A DNA stretch of 64,000 nt. Source: Euwallacea fornicatus (Eukaryota; Arthropoda; Insecta; Coleoptera; Curculionidae). How positions within the stretch are numbered: position 1 is the first letter of the stretch; each line of letters starts with the position of its first letter. Of this stretch, positions 1 to 12,091 are shown in pieces. The DNA lies in assembly GCF_040115645.1 (NCBI RefSeq), contig NW_027096012.1, positions 1,178,001 through 1,242,000 on the forward strand, written 5' to 3'. The notes beneath the pieces were generated by a model. The model saw nothing but the letters and a program-made list of their open reading frames with translations, had not been told where the DNA came from and searched no databases. The translations under genes were made by a program, and so were the position numbers.

Positions 1-3000
1 TACTATTTTTCTTGGAAATTCAACAAGATGCAATCATGATGTGTTGTGTCATTTTAAAGATCTCGTCGAGCTGATTAATTTGACACTTTGTTTAACAAAT
101 TTGGTCCACATTTGCCGAAGTTACCGAGCTTCAAAATTTGAAGAGCCTCAAAAGATGTGTGTTTGAGCACATAAAGTACAATTTTTCTTGGAAGGTCAAC
201 AAGATGCATCATGATGTGTTGTGACATCTTCAAAATCTTATCGAGCTACTTAATTTGACACTTTGTTTAACAAATTTGGCCCACATTTGCCGAAGTTACC
301 GAGCTTCAAAGTTTGAAAAGTCACAAAAGATGTGTGTTTGAGCACATAAAGTACAATTTTTCTTGGAAGTTCAACAAGATGCAATCATGATGTGTTGTGA
401 CATCTTCAAAATCTTGTCGAGCTACTTAATTTGACACTTTGTTTAACAAATTTCGTCCACATTTGCCGAAGTTACCGAGCTTTAAAGTTTGAAAAGTCAC
501 AAAATATGTGTGTTTGAGCACATAAAGTACTATTTTTCTTGGAAGTTCAACAAGATGCAATCATGATGTGTTATGTCATTTTAAAGATCTCGTCGAGCTG
601 ATTAATTTGACACTTTGTTTAACAAATTTGGTCCACATTTGCCGAAGTTACCGAGCTTCAAAGTTTGAAGAGCCTCAAAAGATGTGTGTTTGAGCACATA
701 TAATACTATTTTTCTTGGAAGTTCAACAAGATGCATCATGATGTGTTGTGACATCTTCAAAATCTTGTCGAGCTACTTAATTTGACACTTTGTTTAACAA
801 ATTTGGCCCACATTTGCCGAAGTTACCGAGCTTCAAAGTTTGAAAAGTCACAAAATATGTGTGTTTGAGCACATAAAGTACTATTTTTCTTGGAAATTCA
901 ACAAGATGCAGTCGTGATGTGTTGTGACATCTTCAAAATCTTGTCGAGCTACTTAATTTGACACTTTGTTTAACAAATTTGGTCCACATTTGCCGAAGTT
1001 ACCGAGCTTCAAAGTTTGAAGAGCCTCAAAAGATGTGTGTTTGAGCACATATAATACTATTTTTCTTGGAAGTTCAACAAGATGCATCATGATGTGTTGT
1101 GACATCTTCAAAATCTTGTCAAGCTACTTAATTTGACACTTTGTTTAACAAATTTGGCCCACATTTGCCGAAGTTACCGAGCTTCAAAGTTTGAAAAGTC
1201 ACAAAATATGTGTGTTTGAGCACATATAATACTATTTTTCTTGGAAGTTCAACAAGATGCATCATGATGTGTTGTGACATCTTCAAAATCTTGTGGAGCT
1301 ACTTAATTTGACACTTTGTTTAACAAATTTGGTCCACATTTGCCGAAGTTACCGAGCTTCAAAGTTTGAAAAGTCACAAAAGATGTGTGTTTGAGCACAT
1401 AAAGTACAATTTTTCTTGGAAATTCAACAAGATGCATCATGATGTATTGTGACATCTTCAAAATCTTGTCGAGCTACTTAATTTGACACTTTGTTTAACA
1501 AATTTGGTCCATATTTGCCGAAGTTACCGAGCTTCAAAGTTTGAAAAGTCACAAAATATGTGTGTTTGAGCACATAAAGTACTATTTTTCTTGGAAGTTC
1601 AACAAGATGCAATCATGATGTGTTATGTCATTTTAAAGATGTCGTCGAGCTGATTAATTTGACACATTGTTTAACAAATTTGGTCCACATTTGCCGAAGT
1701 TACCGAGCTTCAAAGTTTGAAAAGTCACAAAATATGTGTGTTTGAGCTCATAAAGTACTATTTTTCTTGGAAGTTCAACAAGATGCAATCATGATGTGTT
1801 GTGACATCTTCAAAATCTTGTCGAGCTACTTAATTTGACACTTTGTTTAACAAATTTGGCCCACATTTGCCGAAGTTACCGAGCTTCAAAATTTGAAAAG
1901 TCACAAAATATGTGTGTTTGAGCACATATAATACTATTTTTCTTGGAAGTTCAACAAGATGCATCATGATGTGTTGTGACATCTTCAAAATCTTGTCAAG
2001 CTACTTAATTTGACACTTTATTTAACAAATTTGGCCCACATTTGCCGAAGTTACCGAGCTTCAAAGTTTGAAAAGTCACAAAATATGTGTGTTTGAGCAC
2101 ATATAATACTATTTTTCTTGGAAATTCAACAAGATGCAATCGTGATGTGTTGTGACATCTTCAAAACCTTGTCGAGCTACTTAATTTGACACTTTGTTTA
2201 ACAAATTTGGTCCATATTTGCCGAAGTTACCGAGCTTCAAAGTTTGAAAAGTCACAAAAGATGTGTGTTTGAGCACATAAAGTACAATTTTTCTTGGAAG
2301 TTCAACAAGATGCAATCATGATGTGTTGTGTCATTTTAAAGATGTCGTCGAGCTGAGTAATTTGACACATTGTTTAACAAATTTGGTCCACATTTGCCGA
2401 AGTTACCGAGCTTCAAAATTTGAAAAGTCACAAAATATGTGTGTTTGAGCACATAAAGTACTATTTTTCTTGGAAATTCAACAAGATGCAATCGTGATGT
2501 GTTGTGACATCTTCAAAATCTTGTCGAGCTACTTAATTTGACACTTTGTTTAACAAATTTGGTCCACATTTGCCGAAGTTACCGAGCTTCAAAGTTTGAA
2601 AAGTCACAAAATATGTGTGTTTGAGCACATAAAGTACTATTTTTCTTGGAAATTCAACAAGATGCAATCATGATGTGTTGTGTCATTTTAAAGATCTCAT
2701 CGAGCTGATTAATTTGACACATTGTTTAACAAATTTGGTCCACATTTGCCGAAGTTACCGAGCTTCAAAGTTTGAAACGTCACAAAATATGTGTGTTTGA
2801 GCACATAAAGTACTATTATTCTTGGAATTTCAACAAGATGCAATCATGATGTGTTGTGTCATTTTAAAGATCTCGTCGAGCTGATTAATTTGACACTTTG
2901 TTTAACAAATTTGGTCCACATTTGCCGAAGTTACCGAGCTTCAAAGTTTGAAAAGTCACAAAAGATGTGTGTTTGAGCACATAAAGTACAATTTTTCTTG

Positions 3001-5870
3001 GAAGTTCAACAAGATGCAATCATGATGTGTTGTGACATCTTCAAAATCTTGTCGAGCTACTTAATTTGACACTTTGTTCAACAAATTTCGTCCACATTTG
3101 CCGAAGTTACCGAGCTTCAAAGTTTGAAAAGTCACAAAATATGTGTGTTTGAGCACATATACTACTATTTTTCTTGGAAGTTCAACAAGATGCATCATGA
3201 TGTATTGTGACATCTTCAAAATCTTGTCGAGCTACTTAATTTGACACTTTGTTTAACAAATTTCGTCCACATTTGCCGAAGTTACCGAGCTTCAAAGTTT
3301 GAAAAGTCACAAAATATGTGTGTTTGAGCACATAAAGTACTATTTTTCTTGGAAGTTCAACAAGATGCAATCATGATGTGTTGTGTCATTTTAAAGATGT
3401 CGTCGAGCTGATTAATTTGACACATTGTTTAACAAATTTGGTCCACATTTGCCGAAGTTACCGAGCTTCAAAGTTTGAAAAGTCACAAAATATGTGTGTT
3501 TGAGCTCATAAAGTACTATTTTTCTTGGAAGTTCAACAAGATGCATCATGATGTATTGTGACATCTTCAAAATCTTGTCGAGCTACTTAATTTGACACTT
3601 TGTTTAACAAATTTCGTCCACATTTGCCGAAGTTACCGAGCTTCAAAGTTTGAAAAGTCACAAAATATGTGTGTTTGAGCACATAAAGTACTATTTTTCT
3701 TGGAAGTTCAACAAGATGCAATCATGATGTGTTATGTCATTTTAAAGATGTCGTCGAGCTACTTAATTTGACACTTTGTTTAACAAATTTGGCCCACATT
3801 TGCCGAAGTTACCGAGCTTCAAAGTTTGAAAAGTCACAAAATATGTGTGTTTGAGCACATATAATACTATTTTTCTTGGAAGTTCAACAAGATGCATCAT
3901 GATGTGTTGTGACATCTTCAAAATCTTGTCAAGCTACTTAATTTGACACTTTATTTAACAAATTTGGCCCACATTTGCCGAAGTTACCGAGCTTCAAAGT
4001 TTGAAAAGTCACAAAATATGTGTGTTTGAGCACATATAATACTATTTTTCTTGGAAATTCAACAAGATGCAATCGTGATGTGTTGTGACATCTTCAAAAT
4101 CTTGTCGAGCTACTTAATTTGACACTTTGTTTAACAAATTTGGTCCACATTTGCCGAAGTTACCGAGCTTCAAAGTTTGAAAAGTCACAAAATATGTGTG
4201 TTTGAGCACATAAAGTACTATTTTTCTTGGAAATTCAACAAGATGCAATCATGATGTGTTGTGTCATTTTAAAGATCTCATCGAGCTACTTAATTTGACA
4301 CTTTGTTTAACAAATTTCGTCCACATTTGCCGAAGTTACCGAGCTTCAAAGTTTGAAAAGTCACAAAATATGTGTGTTTGAGCACATATAATACTATTTT
4401 TCTTGGAAGTTCAACAAGATGCATCATGATGTGTTGTGACATCTTCAAAATCTTGTCGAGCTACTTAATTTGACACTTTGTTTAACAAATTTGGTCCATA
4501 TTTGCCGAAGTTACCGAGCTTCAAAGTTTGAAAAGTCACAAAAGATGTGTGTTTGAGCACATAAAGTACAATTTTTCTTGGAAGTTCAACAAGATGCAAT
4601 CATGATGTGTTGTGTCATTTTAAAGATGTCGTCGAGCTGAGTAATTTGACACATTGTTTAACAAATTTGGTCCACATTTGCCGAAGTTACCGAGCTTCAA
4701 AATTTGAAAAGTCACAAAATATGTGTGTTTGAGCACATAAAGTACTATGTTTCTTGGAAATTCAACAAGATGCAATCGTGATGTGTTGTGACATCTTCAA
4801 AATCTTGTCGAGCTACTTAATTTGACACTTTGTTTAACAAATTTGGTCCACATTTGCCGAAGTTACCGAGCTTCAAAGTTTGAAAAGTCACAAAATATGT
4901 GTGTTTGAGCACATAAAGTACTATTTTTCTTGGAAATTCAACAAGATGCAATCATGATGTGTTGTGTCATTTTAAAGATCTCATCGAGCTGATTAATTTG
5001 ACACATTGTTTAACAAATTTGGTCCACATTTGCCGAAGTTACCGAGCTTCAAAGTTTGAAAAGTCACAAAATATGTGTGTTTGAGCTCATAAAGTACTAT
5101 TTTTCTTGGAAGTTCAACAAGATGCAATCATGATGTGTTGTGACATCTTCAAAATCTTGTCGAGCTACTTAATTTGACACTTTGTTTAACAAATTTGGTC
5201 CACATTTGCCGAAGTTACCGAGCTTCAAAGTTTGAAAAGTCACAAAAGATGTGTGTTTGAGCACATAAAGTACAATTTTTCTTGGAAGTTCAACAAGATG
5301 CAATCATGATGTGTTGTGACATCTTCAAAATCTTGTCGAGCTACTTAATTTGACACTTTGTTTAACAAATTTGGTCCACATTTGCCGAAGTTACCGAGCT
5401 TCAAAGTTTGAAAAGTCACAAAATATGTGTGTTTGAGCACATAAAGTACTATTATTCTTGGAAATTCAACAAGATGCAATCATGATGTGTTGTGTCATTT
5501 TAAAAATCTCGTCGAGCTGATTAATTTGACACTTTGTTTAACAAATTTGGTCCACATTTGCCGAAGTTACCGAGCTTCAAAGTTTGAAAAGTCACAAAAG
5601 ATGTGTGTTTGAGCACATAAAGTACAATTTTTCTTGGAAGTTCAACAAGATGCAATCATGATGTGTTGTGACATCTTCAAAATCTTGTCGAGCTACTTAA
5701 TTTGACACTTTGTTTAACAAATTTGGTCCACATTTGCCGAAGTTACCGAGCTTCAAAGTTTGAAAAGTCACAAAATATGTGAGTTTGAGCTCATAAAGTA
5801 CTATTTTTCTTGGAAGTTCAACAAGATGCAATCATGATGTGTTGTGTCATTTTAAAGATCTCGTCTAGCT
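1..5870. repeat. Family A satellite domain (about 33 monomers)
   Basis: Monomers here share A-type diagnostics: TACTATTTTT or TACAATTTTT at the start, TTTAACAAATTTGG, CCACATTTGCCGAAG, GTTACCGAGC, GTCACAAAATATGTG and GAGCACATAAAG. Two subtypes alternate irregularly. A1 has GACATCTTCAAAATCTTG followed by GAGCTACTTAA. A2 has GTCATTTTAAAGAT followed by GAGCTGATTAA, and its central segment is closer to family B. A one-base deletion (GATGCATCATG instead of GATGCAATCATG) makes many A1 monomers 175 bp. Family A differs from B at about 26 of 176 positions by hand alignment. The left end of the domain lies outside the window. Confidence 0.93.
1825..5070. repeat. Multi-monomer duplication inside family A
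   Basis: Segment about 1,825-2,200 recurs at about 3,758-4,133 with an offset of 1,933 bp (11 monomers). They share a rare CTTTATTTAAC at 2,016 and 3,949 and a GTCAAGCTAC variant. The next segment, about 2,200-2,790, recurs at about 4,484-5,074 with an offset of 2,284 bp (13 monomers). These share TCCATATTTG, GCTGAGTAA (about 2,353 and 4,637) and AGATCTCATCG (2,692 and 4,976). The jump of 351 bp between the offsets means two monomers were gained or lost after or during the duplication. Scattered single-base differences show that it is older than the duplications on the right of the window. Confidence 0.75.
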
Positions 5871-5974
5871 GATTAATTTGTCACTTTGTTTAAGACATTT
5901 GGTCATCATTTGTCCAAGTTATCGAGTTTCAAATTTAGAAAAGTCTCACAATTTGAGTGTTTGAGCACTTAAAG
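5799..5974. repeat. Chimeric A/B junction monomer
   Basis: This 176-bp monomer starts as family A (TACTATTTTT, GAAGTTCAAC, GTCATTTTAAAGATC) and ends as family B (TTTAAGACATTTGGTCATC, TTATCGAG, AAATTTAGAAAAG, GAGCACTTAAAG). The switch lies between about 5,860 and 5,890, where both families are alike. Everything to the left is A-type and everything to the right is B-type, apart from one island near 12.2 kb. The monomer register is kept exactly, as expected for homologous unequal exchange or gene conversion and not for end joining. Confidence 0.88.
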
Positions 5975-6429
5975 TACTCTTTTTCTTGGAAATTCAACAA
6001 GATGGAATCATGATGTGTTGTGTCACCTGAAAGATCTCGTCGAGATGATTAATTTGACACTTTGTTCAAGACATTTGGTCATCATTTGTCGAAGTTATCG
6101 AGCGTCAAAATTTGAGAAGTCTCACAATTTGAGTGTTTGAGTTCTTAAAGTACTCTTTTTCTTGGAAATTCAACAAGATGGAATCATGATGTGTTGTGTC
6201 ACCTGAAAGATCTCGTCGATCTGATTAATTTGACACTTTGTTCAAGACATTTGGTCATCATTTGTCGAAGTTATTGAGCTTCAAAATATGAAAAATCGCA
6301 CAATTTGAGTATTTGAGCACTTAAAGTACTTTTTTCTTGGAAATTCAACAAGATGCAATCATGATGTGTTGTGTCACCTGAAAGATCTCGTCGAACTGAT
6401 TAATTTGTCACTTTGTTTAAGACATTTGG

Positions 6430-7915
6430 TCATCATTTGTCGAAGTTATCGAGTTTCAAATTTAGAAAAGTCTCACAATTTGAGTGTTTGAGCACTTAAA
6501 GTACTCTTTTTCTTGGAAATTCAACAAGATGGAATCATGATGTGTTGTGTCACCTGAAAGATCTCGTCGAGCTGATTAATTTGATACTTTGTTTAAGACA
6601 TTTGGTCATCATTTGTCGAAGTTATCGAGCGTCAAAATTTGAGAAGTCTCACAATTGGAGTGTTTGAGTACTTAAAGTACTTTTTTCTTGGAAATTCAAC
6701 AAGATGGAATCATAATGTGTTATGTCACCTGAAAGATCTCGTCGATCTAATTAATTTGACACTTTGTTCAAGACATTTGGTCATCATTTGTCGAAGTTAT
6801 GGAGCTTCAAAATATGAAAAATCGCACAATTTGAGTATTTGAGCACTTAAAGTACTCTTTTTCTGGGAAATTCAACAAGATGGAATGATGATGTGTTGTG
6901 TCACCTGAAAGATCTCGTCGAGCTGATTAACTTGACACTTTGTTTAAGACATTTGGTCATCATTTGTCGAAGTTATCGAGCTTCAAAATATGAAAAATCG
7001 CACAATTTGAGTGTTTGAGCACATAAAGTACTCTTTTTCTTGGAAATTCAACAAGATGGAATCATGATGTGTTGTGTCACCTGCAAGATCTCGTCGAGCT
7101 GATTAATTTGACACTTTGTTCAAGACATTTGGTCATCATTTGTCGAAGTTATCGAGCGTCAAAATTTGAGAAGTCTCACAATTGGAGTGTTTGAGTACTT
7201 AAAGTACTTTTTTCTTGGAAATTCAACAAGATGGAATCATAATGTGTTATGTCACCTGAAAGATCTCGTCGATCTAATTAATTTGACACTTTGGTCAAGA
7301 CATTTGGTCATCATTTGTCGAAGTTATGGAGCTTCAAAATATGAAAAATCGCACAATTTGAGTATTTGAGCACTTAAAGTACTCTTTTTCTGGGAAATTC
7401 AACAAGATGGAATGATGATGTGTTGTGTCACCTGAAAGATCTCGTCGAGCTGATTAATTTGATACTTTGTTTAAGACATTTGGTCATCATTTGTCGAAGT
7501 TATCGAGCGTCAAAATTTGAGAAGTCTCACAATTGGAGTGTTTGAGTACTTAAAGTACTTTTTTCTTGGAAATTCAACAAGATGGAATCATAATGTGTTA
7601 TGTCACCTGAAAGATCTCGTCGATCTAATTAATTTGACACTTTGTTCAAGACATTTGGTCATCATTTGTCGAAGTTATGGAGCTTCAAAATATGAAAAAT
7701 CGCACAATTTGAGTATTTGAGCACTTAAAGTACTCTTTTTCTGGGAAATTCAACAAGATGGAATGATGATGTGTTGTGTCACCTGAAAGATCTCGTCGAG
7801 CTGATTAACTTGACACTTTGTTTAAGACATTTGGTCATCATTTGTCGAAGTTATCGAGCTTCAAAATATGAAAAATCGCACAATTTGAGTGTTTGAGCAC
7901 ATAAAGTACTCTTTT
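6430..7915. repeat. Short higher-order repeat, offsets 527 and 351 bp
   Basis: A monomer with a CTGGGAAATTC variant and GGAATGATGATG recurs at 6,863, 7,390 and 7,741, that is, three and then two monomers apart. Each time it is preceded by the 175-bp CAATTGGAG monomer and by one ending in TTATGGAGC. The middle copy carries a private change, ACTTTGGTC at about 7,290 instead of ACTTTGTTC. This is a small nested duplication inside family B. Confidence 0.75.
7238..7251. other. Second short dyad, CATAATGTGTTATG
   Basis: Two 5-nt arms, CATAA and TTATG, are reverse complements around a TGTG loop. The usual monomer has CATGATGTGTTGTG, where two of the five positions would only form G-T wobble pairs. 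Two G-to-A changes in the same variant restore full pairing. The variant usually sits about 30 bp downstream of the AGTACTT/AAGTACT dyad, so the two dyads travel together. It recurs for example at 10,575, 13,737, 37,654 and 49,969. No function is known to me. Confidence 0.5.
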
Positions 7916-7920
7916 TCTTG

Positions 7921-8976
7921 GAAATTCAACAAGATGGAATCATGATGTGTTGTGTCACCTGAAAGATCTCGTCGATCTGATTAATTTGACGCTTTGTTCA
8001 AGACATTTGGTCATCATTTGTCGAAGTTATTGAGCTTCAAAATATGAAAAATCGCACAATTTGAGTATTTGAGCACTTAAAGTACTCTTTTTCTTGGAAA
8101 TTCAACAAGATGCAATCATGATGTGTTGTGTCACCTGAAACATCTCGTCGAGCTGATTAATTTGATACTTTGTTTAAGACATTTGGTCATCATTTGTCGA
8201 AGTTATCGAGCGTCAAAATTTGAGAAGTCTCACAATTTGAGTGTTTGAGTTCTTAAAGTACTCTTTTTCTTGGAAATTCAACAAGATGGAACCATCATGT
8301 GTTGTGTCACCTGAAAGATCTCGTCGAGCTGATTAATTTGACACTTTGTTTAAGACATTTGGTCATCATTTGTCGAAGTTATCGAGATTCAAAATATGAA
8401 AAATCACACAATTTGAGTGTTTGAGCACTTAAAGTACTCTTTTTCTTGGAAATTCAACAAGATGGAATCATGATGTGTTGTGTCACCTGAAAGATCTCGT
8501 CGATCTGATTAATTTGACGCTTTGTTCAAGACATTTGGTCATCATTTGTCGATGTTATTGAGCTTCAAAATATGAAAAATCGCACAATTTGAGTATTTGA
8601 GCACTTAAAGTACTCTTTTTCTTGGAAATTCAACAAGATGCAATCATGATGTGTTGTGTCACCTGAAACATCTCGTCGAGCTGATTAATTTGATACTTTG
8701 TTTAAGACATTTGGTCATCATTTGTCGAAGTTATCGAGCGTCAAAATTTGAGAAGTCTCACAATTTGAGTGTTTGAGTTCTTAAAGTACTCTTTTTCTTG
8801 GAAATTCAACAAGATGGAACCATCATGTGTTGTGTCACCTGAAAGATCTCGTCGAGCTGATTAATTTGACACTTTGTTTAAGACATTTGGTCATCATTTG
8901 TCGAAGTTATCGAGATTCAAAATATGAAAAATCACACAATTTGAGTGTTTGAGCACTTAAAGTACTCTTTTTCTTG
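7921..8976. repeat. 3-monomer higher-order repeat, two copies of 528 bp
   Basis: Bases 7,921-8,448 and 8,449-8,976 are successive copies of a three-monomer block. The order is a monomer with GATCTGATT and TTTGACGC, one with CTGAAACATCTCG, and one with GGAACCATCATG. I noticed one clear difference, CGATGTTATTG near 8,551 versus CGAAGTTATTG near 8,023. The left flank differs (CACAT versus CACTT just before the block), which places the exchange at a monomer border. Confidence 0.82.
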
Positions 8977-9294
8977 GAAATTCAACAAGATGGAATCATG
9001 ATGTGTTGTGTCACCTGAAAGATCTTGTCTAGCTGATTAATTTGTCACTTTGTTTAAGACATTTGGTCATCATTTGTCGAAGTTATCGAGTTTCAAATTT
9101 AGAAAAGTCTCACAATTTGAGTGTTTGAGCACTTAAAGTACTCTTTTTCTTGGAAATTCAACAAGATGCAATCATGATGTGTTGTGTCACCTGAAAGATC
9201 TCGTCGAGCTGATTAATTTGATACTTTGTTTAAGACATTTGGTCATCATTTGTCGAAGTTATCGAGCGTCAAAATTTGAGAAGTCTCACAATTT

Positions 9295-9646
9295 GAGTAT
9301 TTGAGCACTTAAAGTACTTTTTTCTTGGAAATTCAACAAGATGGAATCATGATGTGTTGTGTCACCTGCAAGATCTCGTCGAGCTGATTAATTTGATACT
9401 TTGTTTAAGACATTTGGTCATCATTTGTCGAAGTTATCGAGCGTCAAAATTTGAGAAGTCTCACAATTTGAGTATTTGAGCACTTAAAGTACTTTTTTCT
9501 TGGAAATTCAACAAGATGGAATCATGATGTGTTGTGTCACCTGCAAGATCTCGTCGAGCTGATTAATTTGATACTTTGTTTAAGACATTTGGTCATCATT
9601 TGCCGAAGTTATCGAGCGTCAAAATTTGAGAAGTCTCACAATTTGA
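9295..9646. repeat. Single-monomer tandem duplication (175 bp, two copies)
   Basis: Two successive 175-bp monomers share the same combination of variants: ACTTAAAGTACTTTTTTC, CTGCAAGATC, TTTGATAC and GAGCGTCAAAATTTGAG, followed by GAGTATTTGAG. The shared start motif is at about 9,307 and again at 9,482. The later copy differs at TTTGCCGAAG near 9,600. This is the smallest duplication step I could identify in the window. Confidence 0.65.
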
Positions 9647-10704
9647 GTGTTTGAGCACTTAAAGTACTCTTTTTCTTGGAAATTCAACAAGATGCAATCA
9701 TGATGTGTTGTGTCACCTGAAAGATCTCGTCGAGCTGATTAACTTTACACTTTGTTTAAGACATTTGGTCATCATTTGTCGAAGTTATCGAGCGTCAAAA
9801 TTTGAGAAGTCTCACAATTGGAGTGTTTGAGTACTTTAAGTACTTTTTTCTTGGAAATTCAACAAGATGGAATCATAATGTGTTATGTCACCTGAAAGAT
9901 CTCGTCGATCTGATTAATTTGACACTTTGTTCAAGATATTTGGTCATCATTTGTCGAAGTTATCGAGCGTCAAAATTTGAGAAGTCTCACAATTGGAGTG
10001 TTTGAGTACTTAAAGTACTTTTTTCTTGGAAATTCAACAAGATGCAATCATGATGTGTTGTGTCACCTGAAAGATCTCGTCGAGCTGATTAATTTGATAC
10101 TTTGTTTAAGACATTTGGTCATCATTTTTCGAAGTTATCGAGCGTCAAAATTTGAGAAGTCTCACAATTGGAGTGTTTGAGTACTTAAAGTACTTTTTTC
10201 TTGGAAATTCAACAAGATGCAATCATGATGTGTTGTGTCACCTGAAAGATCTCGTCGAACTGATTAATTTGATACTTTGTTTAAGACATTTGGTCATCAT
10301 TTGTCGAAGTTATTGAGCTTCAAAATTTGAAAAATCGCACAATTTGAGTATTTGAGCACTTAAAGTACTCTTTTTCTGGGAAATTCAACAAGATGGAATG
10401 ATGATGTGTTGTGTCACCTGAAAGATCTCGTCGAGCTGATTAACTTGACACTTTGTTTAAGACATTTGGTCATCATTTGTCGAAGTTATCGAGCGTCAAA
10501 ATTTGAGAAGTCTCACAATTGGAGTGTTTGAGTACTTAAAGTACTTTTTTCTTGGAAATTCAACAAGATGGAATCATAATGTGTTATGTCACCTGAAAGA
10601 TCTCGTCGATCTGATTAATTTGACACTTTGTTCAAGACATTTGGTCATCATTTGTCGAAGTTATCGAGCGTCAAAATTTGAGAAGTCTCACAATTGGAGT
10701 GTTT

Positions 10705-10721
10705 GAGTACTTAAAGTACTC
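10705..10721. other. Perfect 17-nt dyad at a monomer boundary
   Basis: The bases GAGTACTTAAAGTACTC form two 8-nt arms that are exact reverse complements around a single central A. The dyad spans the end of one monomer and the start of the next. Most B monomers have GAGCACTT in the left arm, which leaves one mismatch. The 175-bp variants have GAGTACTT followed by AAGTACTTTT, which gives a 15-nt perfect dyad, for example at 7,194-7,208. Short dyads have been proposed to favour non-B DNA in centromeric satellites. Any function here is inference. Confidence 0.6.
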
Positions 10722-12091
10722 TTTTTCTTGGAAATTCAACAAGATGGAATCATGATGTGTTGTGTCACCTGCAAGATCTCGTCGAGCTGATTAATTTGAG
10801 ACTTTGTTCAAGACATTTGGTCATCATTTGTCGAAGTTATTGAGCTTCAAAATATGAAAAATCGCACAATTTGAGTATTTGAGCAGTTAAAGTACTCTTT
10901 TTCTTGGAAATTCAACAAGATGCAATCATGATGTGTTGTGTCACCAGAAAGATCTCGTCGAGCTGATTAATTTGGTACTTTGTTTAAGACATTTGGTCAT
11001 CATTTGTCGAAGTTATCGAGCGTCAAAATTTGAGAAGTCTCACAATTGGAGTGTTTGAGTACTTAAAGTACTTTTTTCTTGGAAATTCAACAAGATGGAA
11101 TCATAATGTGTTATGTCACCTGAAAGATCTCGTCGATCTGATTAATGTGACACTTTGTTCAAGACATTTGGTCATCATTTGTCGAAGTTATCGAGCGTCA
11201 AAATTTGAGAAGTCTCACAATTGGAGTGTTTGAGTACTTAAAGTACTTTTTTCTTGGAAATTCAACAAGATGCAATCATGATGTGTTGTGTCACCTGAAA
11301 GATCTCGTCGAACTGATTAATTTGATACTTTGTTTAAGACATTTGGTCATCATTTGTCGAAGTTATCGAGCTTCAAAATATGAAAAATCGCACAATTTGA
11401 GTGTTTGAGCACATAAAGTACTCTTTTTCTTGGAAATTCAACAAGATGGAATCATGATGTGTTGTGTCACCTGCAAGATCTCGTCGAGCTGATTAATTTG
11501 AGACTTTGTTTAAGACATTTGGTCATCATTTGTCGAAGTTATCGAGCGTCAAAATTTGAGAAGTCTCACAATTTGAGTGTTTGAGCACTTAAAGTACTCT
11601 TTTTCTTGGAAATTCAACAAGATGCAATCATGATGTGTGGTGTCACCTGAAAGATCTCGTCGAACTGATTAATTTGATACTTTGTTGAAGACATTTGGTC
11701 ATCATTTGTCGAAGTTATCGAGCGTCAAAATTTGAGAAGTCTCACAATTTGAGTGTTTGAGTTCTTAAAGTACTCTTTTTCTTGGAAATTCAACAAGATG
11801 CAATCATGATGTGTTGTGTCACCTGAAAGATCTCGTCGAGCTGATTAATTTGATACTTTGTTTAAGACATTTGGTCATCATTTGTCGAAGTTATTGAGCT
11901 TCAAAATATGAAAAATCGCACAATTTGAGTATTTGATCACTTAAAGTACTCTTTTTCTTGGAAATTCAACAAGATGGAATCATGATGTGTTGTGTCACCT
12001 GAAAGATCTCGTCTAGCTGATTAATTTGTCACTTTGTTTAAGACATTTGGTCATCATTTGTCGAAGTTATCGAGCGTCAAAATTTGAGAAG

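Larger units (their letters stand above)
5975..12091. repeat. Family B satellite, left subdomain with short local duplications
   Basis: B-type monomers are recognised by TACTCTTTTTC, GTGTCACCTGAAAGATC, AAGACATTTGGTCATC and TTTGTCGAAGTTA. Three main 3'-half variants are shuffled: GAGCGTCAAAATTTGAG, GAGCTTCAAAATATG with ATCGCAC, and GAGTTTCAAATTTAG. A 175-bp variant has CAATTGGAG followed by GAGTACTTAAAG and a TACTTTTTTC start. Repeat structure in this part is short range, with offsets of 1 to 3 monomers. No non-satellite sequence is present. Confidence 0.9.

Noticed and set aside
5799..5974. Array end or transposon insertion site at the A/B border
   Set aside because: No target duplication, no foreign bases and no loss of register. 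It is a chimeric monomer.
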